Assembly (NCBI GenBank): GCA_028532985.1
Contig: JANCIK010000007.1
Coordinates: 496,001 to 560,000, forward strand
DNA from: Stropharia rugosoannulata
Lineage: Eukaryota > Basidiomycota > Agaricomycetes > Agaricales > Strophariaceae
Reading direction: 5' to 3'
Length of the DNA: 64,000 bases
Below, piece after piece: positions 11,016 through 22,184 of this stretch (its first letter is position 1; each line of letters begins with the position of its first letter). The notes under the pieces were generated by a model. The model was not told where the DNA came from. It was given only the letters and a program-made list of their open reading frames with translations, and ran no database searches. The position numbers were made by a program, and so were the translations under genes.

Positions 11016-13439
11016 ATGCCCTGCCGTATGAAATCCGCCATTGCCATCCTCTCCTCGCTCCTGATATCACCCGCACTCGCGGGCGTGCAGGAAGTGTGGT
11101 GGAACATCACCTACGTGCAAAACGCAAATCCAGATGGTTTGCATGACCGCCGAGTAATCGGCGTTAATGGGACTTGGCCGCAAGTGGTCCCTGCACGTTA
11201 GCAATGTTCACGAGCTGACTTTCTCCACAGCCCTCCACCTCTAGATGTTAGCTCAGAAGACTCCCTCGTAGTCCACGTAACAAATTCGCTTGACCAACTT
11301 ACTACCCTGCACCACCATGGCATGTTTTTCAACTCGACGCCATGGATGGACGGTGCCCAGGGCGTTTCAGAATGGTATTTGCGTTTCGCAACAGCAGTTG
11401 GCGAACGCTCTGACAGGAACTTCTAGTGGTATTCCTCCTAACCATCAATTCGACTACGTTGTGCCTATAAACGCCTCCGGTCAGTGGGGTACCTACTGGG
11501 TACATTCCCATGCTTTAGTCAGTGTTTTCGAGTAGAAATCACGCGAGTGATGCTTACCTAGTGTAATAGGGACAATATGTCGACGGGCTCCGAGCACCCG
11601 TGGTCATTCATCCGCCCAAGGAGGTGCACTCATACGACGAAGAATTCACCGTAATTCTGGGAGACTGGTACCACAATGAGCATTCCGTCCTCATCAAGCA
11701 GTTCGTCAATATCGCGAATCCAGGCGGGGCCGAGCCCATTCCCGGTAATTTAATAGCCTTTTCAGCGCCTCTTTTGTTAAAGCTAACACGCGGCGCATTC
11801 TCCAGATGCGGCCCTGATGTACTTCGCGCAAAACGCGACCTATCTTGGGCCTATATCTGGCACATCGCCTGCGCCAGTCACCGCGGCCGTGGGCTTCAAC
11901 GAGAATGCGACGCTCCCCTTCGTGCCAGGAAAAACGTACCGCCTCCGGGTCGTCAACACCTCTGCATTCGCAGCCTTCTTTTTCTGGATTGACGGCCACG
12001 ACATGCGTATCATCGAGGTTGACGGGGTAAGCGCGGCTGATCTTATTATTTAAAATTGAACTGGGCTGATGACACACGCTTTACAGACTGATGTCGAAGA
12101 GTCGCCAATTGATCTGCTTGCTGTGACCGTTGCACAGAGGTATTCGGTGCTCGTAACTGCACGCAATGACACTTCTGCGAACTGGGCAATCCATGCAAAT
12201 ATGGACACGGACATGTTTGACACCGTCCCGCCAACATTGAACCCGAGTATGCTTTGTTTTCTCTCCAGCGCACTGTCAGTGCTAATAAATACACCCTTGT
12301 GTAGATGCGACCTCGTCGATTACATATAGCTCTTCGGCGCCATTAACTAACCTTGGTTTCGTTGACGCGTACCACGACGTAGACGACGTCTCACTCGTGC
12401 CTATTGAGGTGGTCCCGCAGCAGCCAGCAACGCGCATTATCGAGCTTGAGGTGTCGTTCGAAACCATGGACAACGGCACAAACCACGCGCTCTTCAACGA
12501 CGTGACATACAACTCGCCGCTGGTGCCTGCAGTCTTCTCTGCGCTCACCCTGGGAGAGAACGCGACGGTTGCTGCTGCGTACGGTCCGCAGAGCTTCGTG
12601 GTTGACCACTTCGACGTCGTACAGATCGTGCTCAAGAACGGTGATACGGGGAAGCACCCTTTGTGAGCTAATAGTTGTTGCCGGCCTGGAAAATTTGTAA
12701 CTGATTTGTCTGCCAGCCATCTACATGGACACAAGGTGCAGATCGTCGGCCGGTCCCAGGACTACACGTCAGACGACCCAACGCTCAACCCGCCCATCGT
12801 TGAAGGACAGGCGAATCCCATTCGTCGAGACACCATCCAAATCCCGGGAGGCGAGTCTGCAACTCTGCGCGTTGTCGCTGACAATCCCGGAGTATGGTTC
12901 CTGCACTGTGAGTGACATGAATATATGCGCGTCCTCTTGTTTCTGACGACCTAAAACAGGCCATATCGAGTGGCATCTGGAGGTCGGCCTGGCAATCCAG
13001 CTCGTCGAGGCCCCGCTCCAGCTCCAGGAACTCCAGGGCAACTTCCCTACTGTAATGAACGACTACTGCACTGCGCTGGGCAAGCCTATCAGTGGGAACG
13101 CAGCGGGTTTCGCGTCGACGAGCGACCTCCGGGGTTTGCCCCTGGGCCCTTTCCTGCAGAAGCTCGGCTGGCGGCCGAAGGGCATCGCTGCTATGTTCGG
13201 GTGCGTTGCTTCTGGTTAATGTCGGCATTTGAATAGAAGTACTAATAAAAGCGCTCGCCTCCGTCGTGTTCAGATGTGTGCTAACAGCGACCTTGGGCAT
13301 GCTGTCGGTGGTGTGGTACGCCCTCGGCGGATTTATCACAGAAGAGGAGATCGAGCATGAGGTGCGCGAGGCCATTGCGGCGAAAGAAAAGCGCGGCAAG
13401 TTCTTCGGGCTGTTGCGCGCCAAGCAGCGGGTAGAGTGA
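11016..13439 (+). CDS. FET3: Multicopper ferroxidase, Fet3 family
   Basis: The enzyme oxidises ferrous to ferric iron at the cell surface for uptake by Ftr1. The product is about 620 residues: signal peptide (MPCRMKSAIAIL...), three cupredoxin domains, then a C-terminal transmembrane helix (CVLTATLGMLSVVWYALGG) and basic tail. All four copper-ligand motifs are present: LHHHGMF, WVHSHA, HPFHLHGH and HCHIEWHLEVGL; several are assembled across introns. A membrane anchor plus neighbour FTR1 favours ferroxidase over secreted laccase. The residue before WYH is Asp, where I recall yeast Fet3p having the iron-binding Glu185; Asp could serve the same role. The first intron (11180-11230) appears to be GC-AG. 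An alternative start is the ATG at 11028. Confidence 0.95.
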
Positions 13440-13839
13440 ATAAGTGAATACGAGGGCCTGATTGAATTGCATTAAAAGACTATTTTACTTCACTTTGCCA
13501 CCGAAACATTTCTCCGAGCCTGTAACTGCATTACCATAGCTATGTATATCTGATACTCAACAATATGCATGAGCGAGAAGTGGAGACTGCTCACCATGAG
13601 AGGATCAAGTATTCCTATTTCGAGTGTACTGAACAGCTGGAATGACTGGATGACAATAGCAAGAAATCATGACTGGCAGATATGAAGGACGTTTGTCTCA
13701 AAAACGTTAGATTACTCATGAAAAGATAAACAGGTCTATCCTCTAAGAAGAGACTGAGTGGAGGTGTACTCTATTATGACAGGTCAACTGTTCCGCGTAT
13801 TCAGTATTGGTGGGGCTGTAATAACGATATAAGTTGAAT
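13440..13839. other. Convergent intergenic gap
   Basis: These 400 bases lie between the 3' ends of FET3 and the ribosome recycling factor gene. They should hold both 3' untranslated regions. No gene or repeat is seen. Confidence 0.5.
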
Positions 13840-14759
13840 CTATGATTTCGAAGCCGTGGCTTTTTGGAGGTCTGCCAGAGTACTATCGACCTCTTTGACA
13901 TATTTGTCGGTCAATTTTTGGAACTGCGTGGCCGCAACATGTTAGTGAACATTTTTAGAGGTACGTATGCGTAGACAGTCGGACGGACCTCCTCGAGTTC
14001 AACTGAGTGTTTTTCATATTTGCCTCGTTTCAGGCTCGTTGCATGCTGCTTGCGCACTTGCACTCGAATCTCTTCCGCTTTCCGCTTCGCAGCCATGAAC
14101 AGCTCCTTCTTGGCGTCCATTGTTGGTCTGCGTACTTTAATTATACCTCATTTACTCACAGAAGCCAATGAGCTTACCTGGGTATCGGTACCTTAATCGT
14201 TCGCCCATCTTGACGATGGGGGACTACTCCCGGAATGCCTGAATCATAAAGCGCAGCCTCGACGTGCTTGACAGTCTACTGGTGACATAAGTGAGTGTCC
14301 GCTGGCCAAGACGCGCTATAGGCCTACATGTTCATCAAACAACGTTATCAACAGCGTCGACCCTTCGCGCACACCGACAGTGGCGAGCTCCTCCAGTCGC
14401 ATCGGCTTTGGGTTGTCAGGCAGCTTGACACGTACTGGCGAGAGCAGCGCAGGCGTCACGCGCCCCGCCGCACGCATCTCCGAGGCAGCGCACTCTTTCC
14501 TGAACCAATCGACCGACATTTTCATGGACGCTTCTGCCTTCTGGTACTCCTGCTGTGCCGCCTCGTCCGTAATGGGTTGCTTCGAGCCGGGTACTATAGA
14601 CGCGGTTGACTTGACTTTATTTTTCGTGGCATAGTTCCGCGCGGGAGACTGCGGGAGCCCAGATGTAGAAACTCGGAGGCTTCGAGAGGTTGCCAAAGTA
14701 TTCCGAAGAACCGTGTTCCTTGAAGCAGTTGCAGCCCGGAGGAAAAGTGCCATCGACAT
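13840..14759 (-). CDS. RRF1: Mitochondrial ribosome recycling factor
   Basis: Together with mitochondrial EF-G this protein splits the post-termination ribosome. The product is about 255 residues. It starts with an Arg/Ser-rich, acid-poor mitochondrial presequence (MSMALFLRAATASRN...) and a likely cleavage region near RNYATK. The mature part shows RRF family blocks: SVDWFRKECA, GRVTPALLSPVRV, VGVREGSTLLITLFDEH, the GRTIKVPIPRPT strand and the helical end FQKLTDKYVKEVDSTL. Four exons join in frame (introns near 14280-14328, 14127-14179 and 13924-13990). The start could be the ATG at 14759 or the second Met two codons later. A role in mitochondria is supported by the presequence. Confidence 0.92.
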
Positions 14760-16063
14760 GGCAGTAAAGCGTAAAAGAGTCCGTCGTCGGTGGCGGCGTT
14801 GTAAGTCGCTATTTGCCGACAGCGAACAGCTTCCGCGGCAGCGGCTGCCGTTAACCTCCACCAATTGTCCACTAAGTTCTTTCTTTCTACTTCGTCGTTG
14901 ATTTGTCCTGTAGCAGATACTTTTATAACACTGCTTTCCCCTTTCTGTGGGGCTCAACATACTTATTCTGTTGTGATAACCATATCTTTGAACATCCTTC
15001 TGGGGCCTGGGCAACCTAATTTTCTCGCACGATGGGGTCAAGTCTGGTCAAGCACGTAGTACATATGCCATATTGGTTGTTGACTTTGCTTCTTAATTGA
15101 AGAACTGGTATGGCCTCACAACAGTTGACGCCTCGTGCAGGCTCGCGCAAGGTAAGTATCTCAGTGACGGTAAATTATAGACATGCCAACTACTAGTAAC
15201 TAATCGCACAATCATTCAAGGACTGTCAATACTGGCTATTGTCAAGTGAGAATCCGCCGAGGAGAATGCTGAATGAAACCACAGCTATCTGAGTCCTGTC
15301 GTTTTTACGAATTTAATTGGCACAACTTATGCGTCAAACGTCTGTCTATCACATTAGTATAGCGACCATCGATATCTGACTACTACAGTGTCTTACAGTC
15401 TTACAGGTAGTATGGATATACATTTATGAATCAGATTTGTATCAGGTCACCGCTTGTATCGCACACAAACTCTTTCCATCATCCGTCAAGCATTCAAGCT
15501 TCAACTTTGATGAACCAGACTTGGAGCTATTTTAACAGCTCAGAGCCTCAGACAGATCCTTCCGATTTCCAAGATTTGCATTCATCACAATTAGGCTTGG
15601 ACCGTAAGTCGGCAAGCTCAAAACTCATAAACTCAGGTCATCGATCGAAGCACATTTTTCGACCTATGTATTCGCCATTATAGTCGGGGCTTTACTCGCG
15701 AAAGCTCAAGTTGACGGATATACTTTGATAAAGAGCATAGGGTTTTCATCTATCTACATAGTGGCCTCTACATATATTCTTCGCATACGCTTAGTCTCTA
15801 CTCATCCCTGGATTACCTTGTTCGGAGCACAGGGCTCAGGCATTGCGTAAAAACAGAGTTAGGATTGCATCAAGGCATGGCGCGCGTAGGCGTGTAATAC
15901 ACTAAATATTTGAAAGTGGGCCAAAATTGGGCAGTCTTGGGGCAATCCCGGGTACCTGCCCAAGCGCGTCAATTAGCGTGGGAGTTTTCCTGACTCTTGA
16001 AAAACGCGCCCCTCTTGCTAACCCTGCCTTCATCCGCAACTATAACCTCCATTCAAGTAGCCC
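14760..16063. other. Intergenic; possible exon relics
   Basis: This region lies between two divergent genes and so contains both promoters. Two pieces look exon-like but cannot be extended: an ATG at 15110 encoding MASQQLTPRAGSRK before a perfect GTAAGT donor, and a frame around 15510-15600 encoding MNQTWSYFNSSEP... that also meets a GTAAGT. No downstream exon with coding character was found for either. Confidence 0.4.
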
Positions 16064-19000
16064 ATGGTCGATAGGAACCACGCGTTGCTACTGGTAGAGG
16101 CCAAAAAGCAGCTAGGCCTGCGCGCAAATGCCGCCGTAAGTCAAGAATTGCAATTTCTGGCCTGACCATAGGGGTTCGCCTACGCCGCGCGACGCGTCGG
16201 TTATTGGAAAGCAAGAACTGACCGTATTTTTCTCGTGTTTTTGTAGGATAAACGTGTTCCAGATGTCTATTTGGAAGAGTTAAGGTCTCACCTAAAGCTG
16301 TACCCACTCGAAAATGAAGTATATGGATTCCATCCAAATAAAAATCCGCATAGTACTCACTGTGCGACCCATTTTTAGTTTCGCGTCACGTTGCAGCCAA
16401 AAAAAGGATGTGAGTCCTGTCATACGTACTGCTTACCGACTCCCTATCAGCGCATATACTCACTTTACACGCGTTTCGTATCCTAGACGGGGTCATAACA
16501 TGCATGAAACAAGGCTGCGGTGAAGCTATTCAGCTTGATCGACGTGTCAAATGTGAAGATGGAGGAAAGAAAGATGGACTTGGGTCGTTTTCTGCCTTTT
16601 GGGTATGTGTATGAATTTGCACACCTTGACTCACAATTGATCCCCATACGTAGACCCATCTCTCTTCCCATCTCCTTCTGGAAACCCGCGTTCGGACGAG
16701 GAGGTCAGACAGAAATGCGGTACGTTCAGCCTGCAGGAAACATCATGCCACCGGAATTCCTTAATTGACTTGATGGTATAAAACAGTCAGGACCAGCGAT
16801 CAAAGCCGAATCTCATGATGTACCCTTGCCTTCTCTGCGAACCGCTCGCTCTTTGAACCGTCTTGCTTCTTCGTCGCGCTCCAAAATTGCCAGTTCTACA
16901 CAGGCCACTTCGGCAACTGCTAAACTTGAGTCCGTCGACGCCGCAATTCCTCGTAAACGCGAATCGGAACACCTTTCGGCTCAGCAGGACCAGGACCAGG
17001 ACACGGATAGTAACAAATCATCCCAGCCGCCAACCAAGAAAGTGAAGACAGAGCCAGTCCCTAAGCAGCCCCTTGCTTCCGTAACAAACACTGCGGCCGC
17101 TCTGAGTAGCGCAAATAATTCGATCTCTATGAACATGCATCTTGAATTACAACGGGAGGAAAAGAAGGTGGTAATCGGTGCGGAGATGGCTATCTCTGAG
17201 AGACTTCCACCGGTGACCCAACCGACTCCGCAATTGGGCGGCAGTAATAACAGGTATTCTACTCAAGTGGCCATGCCCACCCAGAGGCCCGCTTTATCAT
17301 TTGGCCACATTGAACGCACCTCTGGATCGAATGGGGGTACAATCCCTGGCCCTAGCCAGTCTAAAGTGGACGTCAAGAGAGATATTTTGCAAGTGGCCCA
17401 GCCTTCCCAAACAGCTTTAAACCCCAGCCAAGTACAGAGGAGGACCAGTGTTGCCCTTCGACCGTTTCCTATGGATATTTACGGTACAGATGCCCTCGAT
17501 GAGAAGCCACTTAATCATTCTGGTCGCCCAGTTGCGCTGGCTAACTCGTCACAACATTTCGGCCAGATGGCGTCGTCCTCAATCACCCCGCGCCCCATCG
17601 ATAGCAAGGCGCATATTAGGCCTGAACTTAACATGCCGTTCATTCAATACAATCCAGTACCATCAAGTTCTCGCCATATGATGCCGCCACCGAATACGTT
17701 TCGTGTGAAAGAGGAGCCCAGCGTCCAGCCTTCCAGCCTTTACGCCAATGTGGCGTCGAGCTCTCGCCATGTGGTTCCTCATTTCGGCGTTGGTCAACAT
17801 GGGGGTCAACGCGACGTCAAGCCTACCATTGCTCAGAACACCGTTGCATCGGGCTCCAATGTGGCTCTTCGTGGAAGCAGTCCTTTGGGCAAGAAAAGGC
17901 TTACACTACCTGGAGCCTACATGGACAGCGAGGACGAGCGTAGCGATTATTCCGAGTCGCCTGCTCCAGAGCTTGATTACATCTACCAACAGATTGGCAT
18001 TAGAATGCCACTGCCAATGAGTGATGATGTTCATGATGATAATGGCGACTTCCATGGCCGTGGTCGTGATCTGTATGTCGGTCCTCAAGCAGTAAATGAT
18101 GAGTATGTGATCCCAACTGTTTCTTTTACTTTCGGCGGCTGATCTTTCTATGTTTAGCATTGAGAAGTTTATTGTAGAGGCTGGCAATGCTGAAAGCTTC
18201 GATGGCAATGAAACAGTTGACAAAGCATTGGATTATCTTGGATTGAAGCACTTGGACGAGAAACTGCCCGGAATGGATATCTCGCTCATGCCGCATCAGG
18301 CTATGGGCGTAGCTTGGATGCTCGAGAAGGAGAAGAGCGGCATCAAAGGCGGATGCCTTGCTGATGAAATGGGTCTTGGAAAGGTTAGTTGCATACCAAA
18401 ACATTTCTGTTATGTCGTTAACGGTCATCGATTATTATAGACTGTCCAGATGTGAGCATTTCTCCCTCGGTTCTGTATTTTCCACCTTCGGCGTCTAACT
18501 TGCTATTTCATTTAGGATTACGTGCATGGTCAAGAACCGGTCAACCAATCCGTCATGCAAGACTAATTTGATCGTTGCTCCTTTGGCGCTACTTAACCAA
18601 TGGAAACAAGAAATTGAGGACAAGACGAACTGTGGCTTGACATGCATTGTATATCATGGTCGGTAGCCGCATACCACTACTTGTGATACCCCGCACTGAC
18701 TGGTTTGTATACTAAGGGCCATCGCGAACGAGGAGCAGGACTGAGCTAAGCAAATATGACGTTGTACTGACGACCTTCAACGTAAGTGCAGGACTGATCC
18801 AAATTCCGATAAATATCTCAGTGTTATCTCAAAGACGATGGCGATGGAATGGCCTGATTATGAGAACGAAATGAAGAAGAAGGCAAAGGCAAAGAAGCGC
18901 AAGGACGATTTTATTGCCGACGATTCAGATGCTGAAGATATGCGCAATGCCCAATATCGCTCTGAAAAAAGGAAGAAGCACTGTATGTCATGGTCTAATT

Positions 19001-21819
19001 TTGTCAACGAATGAGAATCTCACTGACACTCGTCATAACCAGCTGGCTTACTATTCCAGATGAGCGTAAGTTCCTCAGTCTACTACTCATCCGCGCGCTT
19101 TTGATAAGAGTATACAGTTCTATCGCATCGTGGCTGATGAAGGCCAGCAAATCCGTAACAGACGGACAAGTACGCTGTATCTCCAGCATTATGTGGACAT
19201 GTCTTCTAATGTAACTTAAACAGGAATGTCGAGGGCCATCACTGAATTGCAGGCAGAATACCGCTGGCTGTTGACTGGGTATGAGATTTTTCTCCTTCTG
19301 TACCTGCAGTTTGGCTGACGCGCTGGAACAGGACCCCTATCGTTAACAGTCTCTCAGATGCCTATGGCTATATCAGGTTTCTGAAAATTAGACCATGGTA
19401 TGACTGGCAAGAATTCCATCATGAGATCGGGATGCTAGAGAAAAAGCGACGTAAGCCTGTCATCTACGAGCTTCCGGTTTCATTGAATGCTAAACAAGCT
19501 TATAGCCTCCGTGGCTGTTGCGCGCTTGCAAAAGGTTATGAACACATTCCTTCTACGTCGCAAGAAAGATTCAAAATTAGATGGGAAGAATCTCATAGAC
19601 CTTCCCCCGAAGGAAATTATACTGCGTAGACTTGAATTTTCTCAGGAGGAGCGCGACATCTACTCAATGGTAATTTCTTCCTTCTTAACTGAAATTTCGA
19701 CTTACAATGGTTTCTAGGTTGAAGCTCGCAGTCAGGCTAAGTTCAATCGTTACCTACGCGAAGGGACTGTATTGAAGTGCGTATTTTTATATACAAAGTC
19801 ATTTTAGTATTCGGAATAACGGTTATTAGGAACTACCATCAAGTTCTTGTTCTATTGCTGCGTTTGCGTCAGATTTGCTCGCATCCATCCCTAATTCAAG
19901 AAGAAGCCGTTACGTTCGTTCGGCCCGATGAAGCGAATGTGAAGGCAGAATTTGCTACTGAATTGACCCGTGCACGTCGTCTCGTCTCATCGGAATTTGT
20001 GGAGAGAATGATAGCAAAGTTCAAGGAGCAGTCTTCCACACGAATGGAGGCTGAGAGACAAGTCAGCATTTCCTCGCTCTATCGTGTAGACAGTTTTTCT
20101 GAAAACCTTCCTTTAGTCAACAAATGCAACTATTGAAGAAGACGAATGTCCCATCTGTTATGATGCGATGACTGAAGCTGTTGTCACTCCTTGTACTCAT
20201 ATCTTCTGTCGCGATTGCATCGGTAGGCAAACATCATTGTCATCATCCGTTGAGCGGTGAATTCATTATATCCCTTCTTCAGTTGATGTCATCAATAGAG
20301 CTCCTCCCATGGAAGCAGGCGACCAAGCTCCGGGGGCAAATGCTGATGTACGAGCATGTAAGTCGCGTTTTCAATGATACATTCCAATAGCTTTTGCCTA
20401 AATGTATTGGTTATAGGTCCTGTATGTCGCGCCGGAGTTAGCATGGACAAACTTTTCTCCAGAGATGTGTTTGAGGTTGCAAACGAAAACGACACCAGTA
20501 ATGAAGATGAGGATGCCATGGACACAGAAGAAGACTATTACCCGGGCAAAGGCAAGAGGCCTAGTAAGGCTGTCGCGAGAAAATCCAAAAAGACTGCTCG
20601 CCGCGGAAAAAACGATTCAGATGACGACTATGGCTCTGAAGAGGACGATGACGGGTCTGACATGAGCGACTTCATTGTTGAAAGCGACGAAGATGAAGAA
20701 GAGAAAGATGCTCGCCGTGCCATGAAGAAACGCCAAAAGAAAGCGAACAAGCACATTATTATGGACTCTGACGATGAACCTGATACACCCGAGGAACAGG
20801 AAGTAATCTTTGGCTTGCAAAAGAAAGTTCCTCAGACTACAGATGTAGTCCCAATCATGTCTCGATTCTTGCCTTCGACTAAGATGAAGGTTCGTCATGG
20901 ATCCATTTGTCTATCCTACTTATATTCATTTGCGTCTGATAGTTTATGATGGATCAACTTAAGAAACTGCAGCAGTCCAACCCGGACGAAAAAGTAAGAA
21001 TTATTTTTCCAGGGCTTAAGCCTGTCTAATGCAACTTCGACATCAGACCCTCATCGTTTCTCAATGGACTGGTTGTCTGTCGCTCATATCTGACTACTTG
21101 ACGGAGAACGGTATACCGCATGTGAAGTAGGTGCCCTTAGACCAATAAAATGGATTGATCACTCAAAAAATCTCCAGGTACCAAGGTGACATGAACAGGG
21201 CCAAACGCGACCAAGCTGTTCAGGTGTTCATGTCAAAAGAGAAAGCTCGCATCATGTTAATGTCTCTCAAATGCGGTGGTACGTTCCGAAATGCGGCCAC
21301 TCTCTGCTGTGTCCACTGACATAGTATGTAAACCTAGGTGTTGGCCTTAATCTCACTCGGGCGAACAACGTTATATCACTTGATCTCGGGTGGTCTCAGG
21401 CAGTCGAAGCACAGGCATATGATCGTGTTCACCGATTGGGACAGACAAGAAAGGTTACTGTCGAACGCATTGTGATCGCCGACACTGTCGAAGATCGTAT
21501 ACTAGCTCTTCAGCAACGAAAGGTACGTACAACAGTTAGTTTTACATGTATGATCCACTCTCTAACCGATTTATAGCAAGCGCTCGCTGATGGAAGCCTT
21601 GGTGAAGGAACTGGACAGAAGATTGGAAGTGAGTGATTTATTCAATCGGCTGTCACGGCAAATGTCTTACGACTGTATACTTGCACCGTTACTAGAACTC
21701 TCTGTCAAAGAACTTGGTAAGTTTTGTTGCGATATTCAAAGATGAGCTTTGGCTGACAGTGCTTGTTAGCAAACCTTTTCGGCCTCGACGCCCGTGGTCG
21801 AGCCCTCAAACTGACTTGA
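16064..21819 (+). CDS. SNF2-family ATPase with RING finger, Uls1 / Rrp1-Rrp2 type
   Basis: The product is roughly 1,400-1,500 residues from many exons. The N-terminus (MVDRNHALLLVEAKKQLGL) is followed by about 400 residues of disordered Ser/Pro/Gln-rich sequence (main exon 16790-18104). The SNF2 ATPase domain follows: LMPHQAMGVAWML, Walker A DEMGLGKT (split by an intron), Walker B-like DEGQQIRN, LLTGTPIVN and LRLRQICSHPSL. A RING (CPICYDAM ... CTHIFCRDCI ... CPVC) is inserted, then a strongly acidic Asp/Glu/Ser tract, then the helicase C domain (LIVSQWTG, LMSLKCGGVGLNLT, QAYDRVHRLGQ). This order is that of yeast Uls1 and fission yeast Rrp1/Rrp2, nuclear translocases that act on SUMO-modified chromatin proteins. 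DEGQ in place of DEAH fits Uls1 as I recall it. Confidence 0.9.
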
Positions 21820-22184
21820 TGAACCTGAAGCGTCTTTAACTTTGGTTATCGGAAACTACCCCCCTACTGTACCTTTTATTCTTGCTCTGCGTGGACACTG
21901 GCTGGCCGCACCAGATCTCTTGCCTGTTCACCTATTTGTTGCATTGCTGCTTGGCTCCAATTCGCTTTCGACGTTACTAATCCTCTTGTGCTTATATCGT
22001 CCTCGATCCGCTAGTTGTATACTACTTACCAGTAGCTCATACGAACACTTACTGCATAATTGTTGTTTTACTTATTCTAATATACTATTAGTCAAATTCT
22101 AATACCACATCATATACTATGTCATGTACAGCTCAATAAATACTGGAAAACCAAGAATAGTATAGAGTTTGTCACAGTAAACAC
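21820..22184. other. Convergent intergenic gap
   Basis: These 365 bases between two 3' ends are T-rich and consistent with untranslated regions and polyadenylation signals. No gene is seen. Confidence 0.5.

Noticed and set aside
11016..13439. Secreted laccase as an alternative to Fet3
   Set aside because: A C-terminal transmembrane helix and the adjacent FTR1 with shared iron-GATA boxes favour ferroxidase.
15110..15683. Two exon-like pieces ending at GTAAGT donors
   Set aside because: No downstream exon continues either piece in frame, so they are recorded only as possible relics.
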